64,000 nucleotides of DNA from Sipunculus nudus. Lineage: Eukaryota > Annelida > Sipuncula > Golfingiida > Sipunculidae. The notes below the pieces were generated by a model. The model was not told the DNA's origin. It saw only the letters and a list, made by a program, of their open reading frames with translations, and made no database searches. Location: contig CM049314.1 of assembly GCA_026874595.1 (NCBI GenBank), positions 72,620,300-72,684,299 of the forward strand, in the 5' to 3' direction. This document shows, one piece after another, positions 62,933 through 64,000 of the stretch (position 1 is its first letter; every line of letters begins with the position of its first letter). Both the position numbers and the translations under genes were made by a program.

Positions 62933-64000
62933 AAAACTAAACATGGCAATGAATATGTTCTAACAATCATGTGTACTGCAACTAGATTTCCAGAAGCTAT
63001 TCCTCTTAGAACTATATCTGCAAAGAAAATTGTTGAAGCTCTGGTTAAATTTTTTACTACTTTTGGCTTACCAAGAACAATACAAACGGATCAAGGTTCA
63101 AATTTCATGTCAAATATATTTGCCCAGGTTATGGCAGAGCTAGGCATAAAACACTACAAATCCAGTGCCTACCATCCTGAGAGTCAAGGTGCTCTGGAGC
63201 GATTTCACCAAACTCTCAAAAACATGATTAGAGCTTATTGTCTTGACACTGGGAACCAGTGGGATGAGGGTTTACCCTTTTTGATATTTGCAGCCCGAGA
63301 AGCAGTGCAAGAAAGCTTAGGGTTTAGCCCTTTTGAATTAGTGTATGGGCACTGTGTAAGAGGCCCCCTGGCGGTGTTAAAAGACACTTGGATGGAAAAC
63401 AGTTGTCAAATTAGCTTGTTAAAATACGTTCAGGAATTCAAGGAGAAATTAAGTAGGGCAAATGAAATCGCCCAAGAACATTTAAAGAAAGCCCAAAACA
63501 AAATGAAAGTATGGTATGACAAAAAGACGACAAAAAGAGAATTTAAACCTGGTGATAAAGTTCTGGTATTATTCCCAATTCCAGGACATCCCCTGCAAGC
63601 AAAATACTCTGGACCATACAAAGTTGTTGAGAAGAAATCAGATTTGAATTATGTGATTGATACTCCTGATCGTAGAAAGTCGCAACAACTTTGTCATATA
63701 AATATGTTGAAAGAATATCATGACAGATCAGCGGAAACATGTCAATTTAGTTCTCCCCAAACAAATTTGGTACTCATTAAAGAAACTGAAAAGAATGCCG
63801 AGGATGTTCTCATGAAGAAAACTGAACATCCTGTAAAACTGAACAACTCTGATATTTTAAATAATTTAGATCAGAAATTGTCACATTTGGATTTCGATCA
63901 GTTATCAGAGTTGAAGGAAATCCTGCTAAATTATGACTCTTTATTTCCTGATGTCCCCAGTAGAACTAATGTACTACAGCATGATGTAGACGTAGGAGAT
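62834..64000 (+). pseudogene. gypsy integrase core and C-terminal part, leading into reverse transcriptase
   Basis: Open from 62834 to the window edge. Catalytic residues: Asp in ILDCVGPL, Asp in IQTDQGSNF, Glu in ESQGALERFHQ. The C-terminal region has KPGDKVLVLFPIPG and ends QQLCHINMLKEY, as in gypsy integrases. After a variable spacer, LFPDVPSRTN and HDVDVGD mark the typical beginning of a gypsy reverse transcriptase domain, with the catalytic part beyond the window. There is no reverse transcriptase or RNase H between protease and integrase. Confidence 0.8.

Larger units (their letters stand above)
59434..64000 (+). mobile_element. Ty3/gypsy LTR retrotransposon, Gmr1-like domain order, cut by the window end
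   Basis: Order read: LTR (59434 or 59452 to 60184), primer-binding site (60188), gag (60343-61509), protease and linker (61510-62487), integrase (about 62488-63750), start of reverse transcriptase (from about 63860, open at 64000). Integrase before reverse transcriptase is the order of Gmr1-like members of the Ty3/gypsy group and not of ordinary gypsy elements. As read it is inactive: an in-frame stop follows gag, there is a one-base loss near 62475, a 13-base C run at 62556-62568, and a 100-bp internal duplication. The element was present before the 12.85-kb duplication, since its LTR and gag start are in both copies. Confidence 0.82.

Overview
The window is nuclear DNA from a eukaryote, most likely a bivalve or other mollusc. 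The base composition is AT-rich. The genes are split into many small exons with GT-AG introns, and there are long stretches of non-coding DNA, microsatellites, a tRNA-derived SINE, a LINE, a Ty3/gypsy LTR element, and dispersed repeats of a style familiar from bivalve genomes (CCGTCCG-type heads, TGACCTTTGACC monomers). The host assignment is inference from style, not from a marker gene. There is no sign of bacterial operons.

Layout. 1-2080: nothing recognised. 2081-11337: a tandem-repeat-bearing dispersed element split by a 7.0-kb LINE (3003-10016, minus strand) flanked by an 8-bp target duplication. The LINE itself holds a second repeat block with about 280-bp monomers. 12207-23203 (minus): a complete 11-exon gene for a 533-residue AMP-forming acyl-CoA synthetase/4-coumarate-CoA-ligase-like enzyme. 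Its introns carry a SINE and a second tandem-repeat element. 25512-37158 (minus): a decayed paralogue of that gene. Its surviving exons line up one to one with those of the intact gene, but it has indels, a stop, GC donors and at least one missing exon. Its introns hold a 2.5-kb foldback element (28055-30552) and a 1.7-kb terminal-inverted-repeat element (33535-35242), each flanked by a 9-bp direct repeat.

35251-60956 is a head-to-tail duplication of a unit of about 12.85 kb. The copies differ by only a couple of substitutions and a few homopolymer or microsatellite length changes that I could see. Each copy carries exons 3 and 4 of the decayed ligase, a CpG-rich patch, a minisatellite, a degenerate C2H2 zinc-finger cluster, and the LTR plus the start of gag of a Ty3/gypsy element. 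The second copy runs on into the rest of that element (60957-64000: gag, protease, integrase, then the start of reverse transcriptase at the window edge). Integrase lies before reverse transcriptase, as in Gmr1-like elements.

How it fits together. One probably functional metabolic gene sits next to a dying tandem paralogue whose introns have become a sink for several classes of mobile element. A very recent (or assembly-derived) tandem duplication then copied part of the dead paralogue together with part of the gypsy element. I did not find a clearly new gene system. The most unusual items are the duplication and its breakpoints, the integrase-first gypsy, the foldback element, and a 12-bp palindrome shared by unrelated repeat families.
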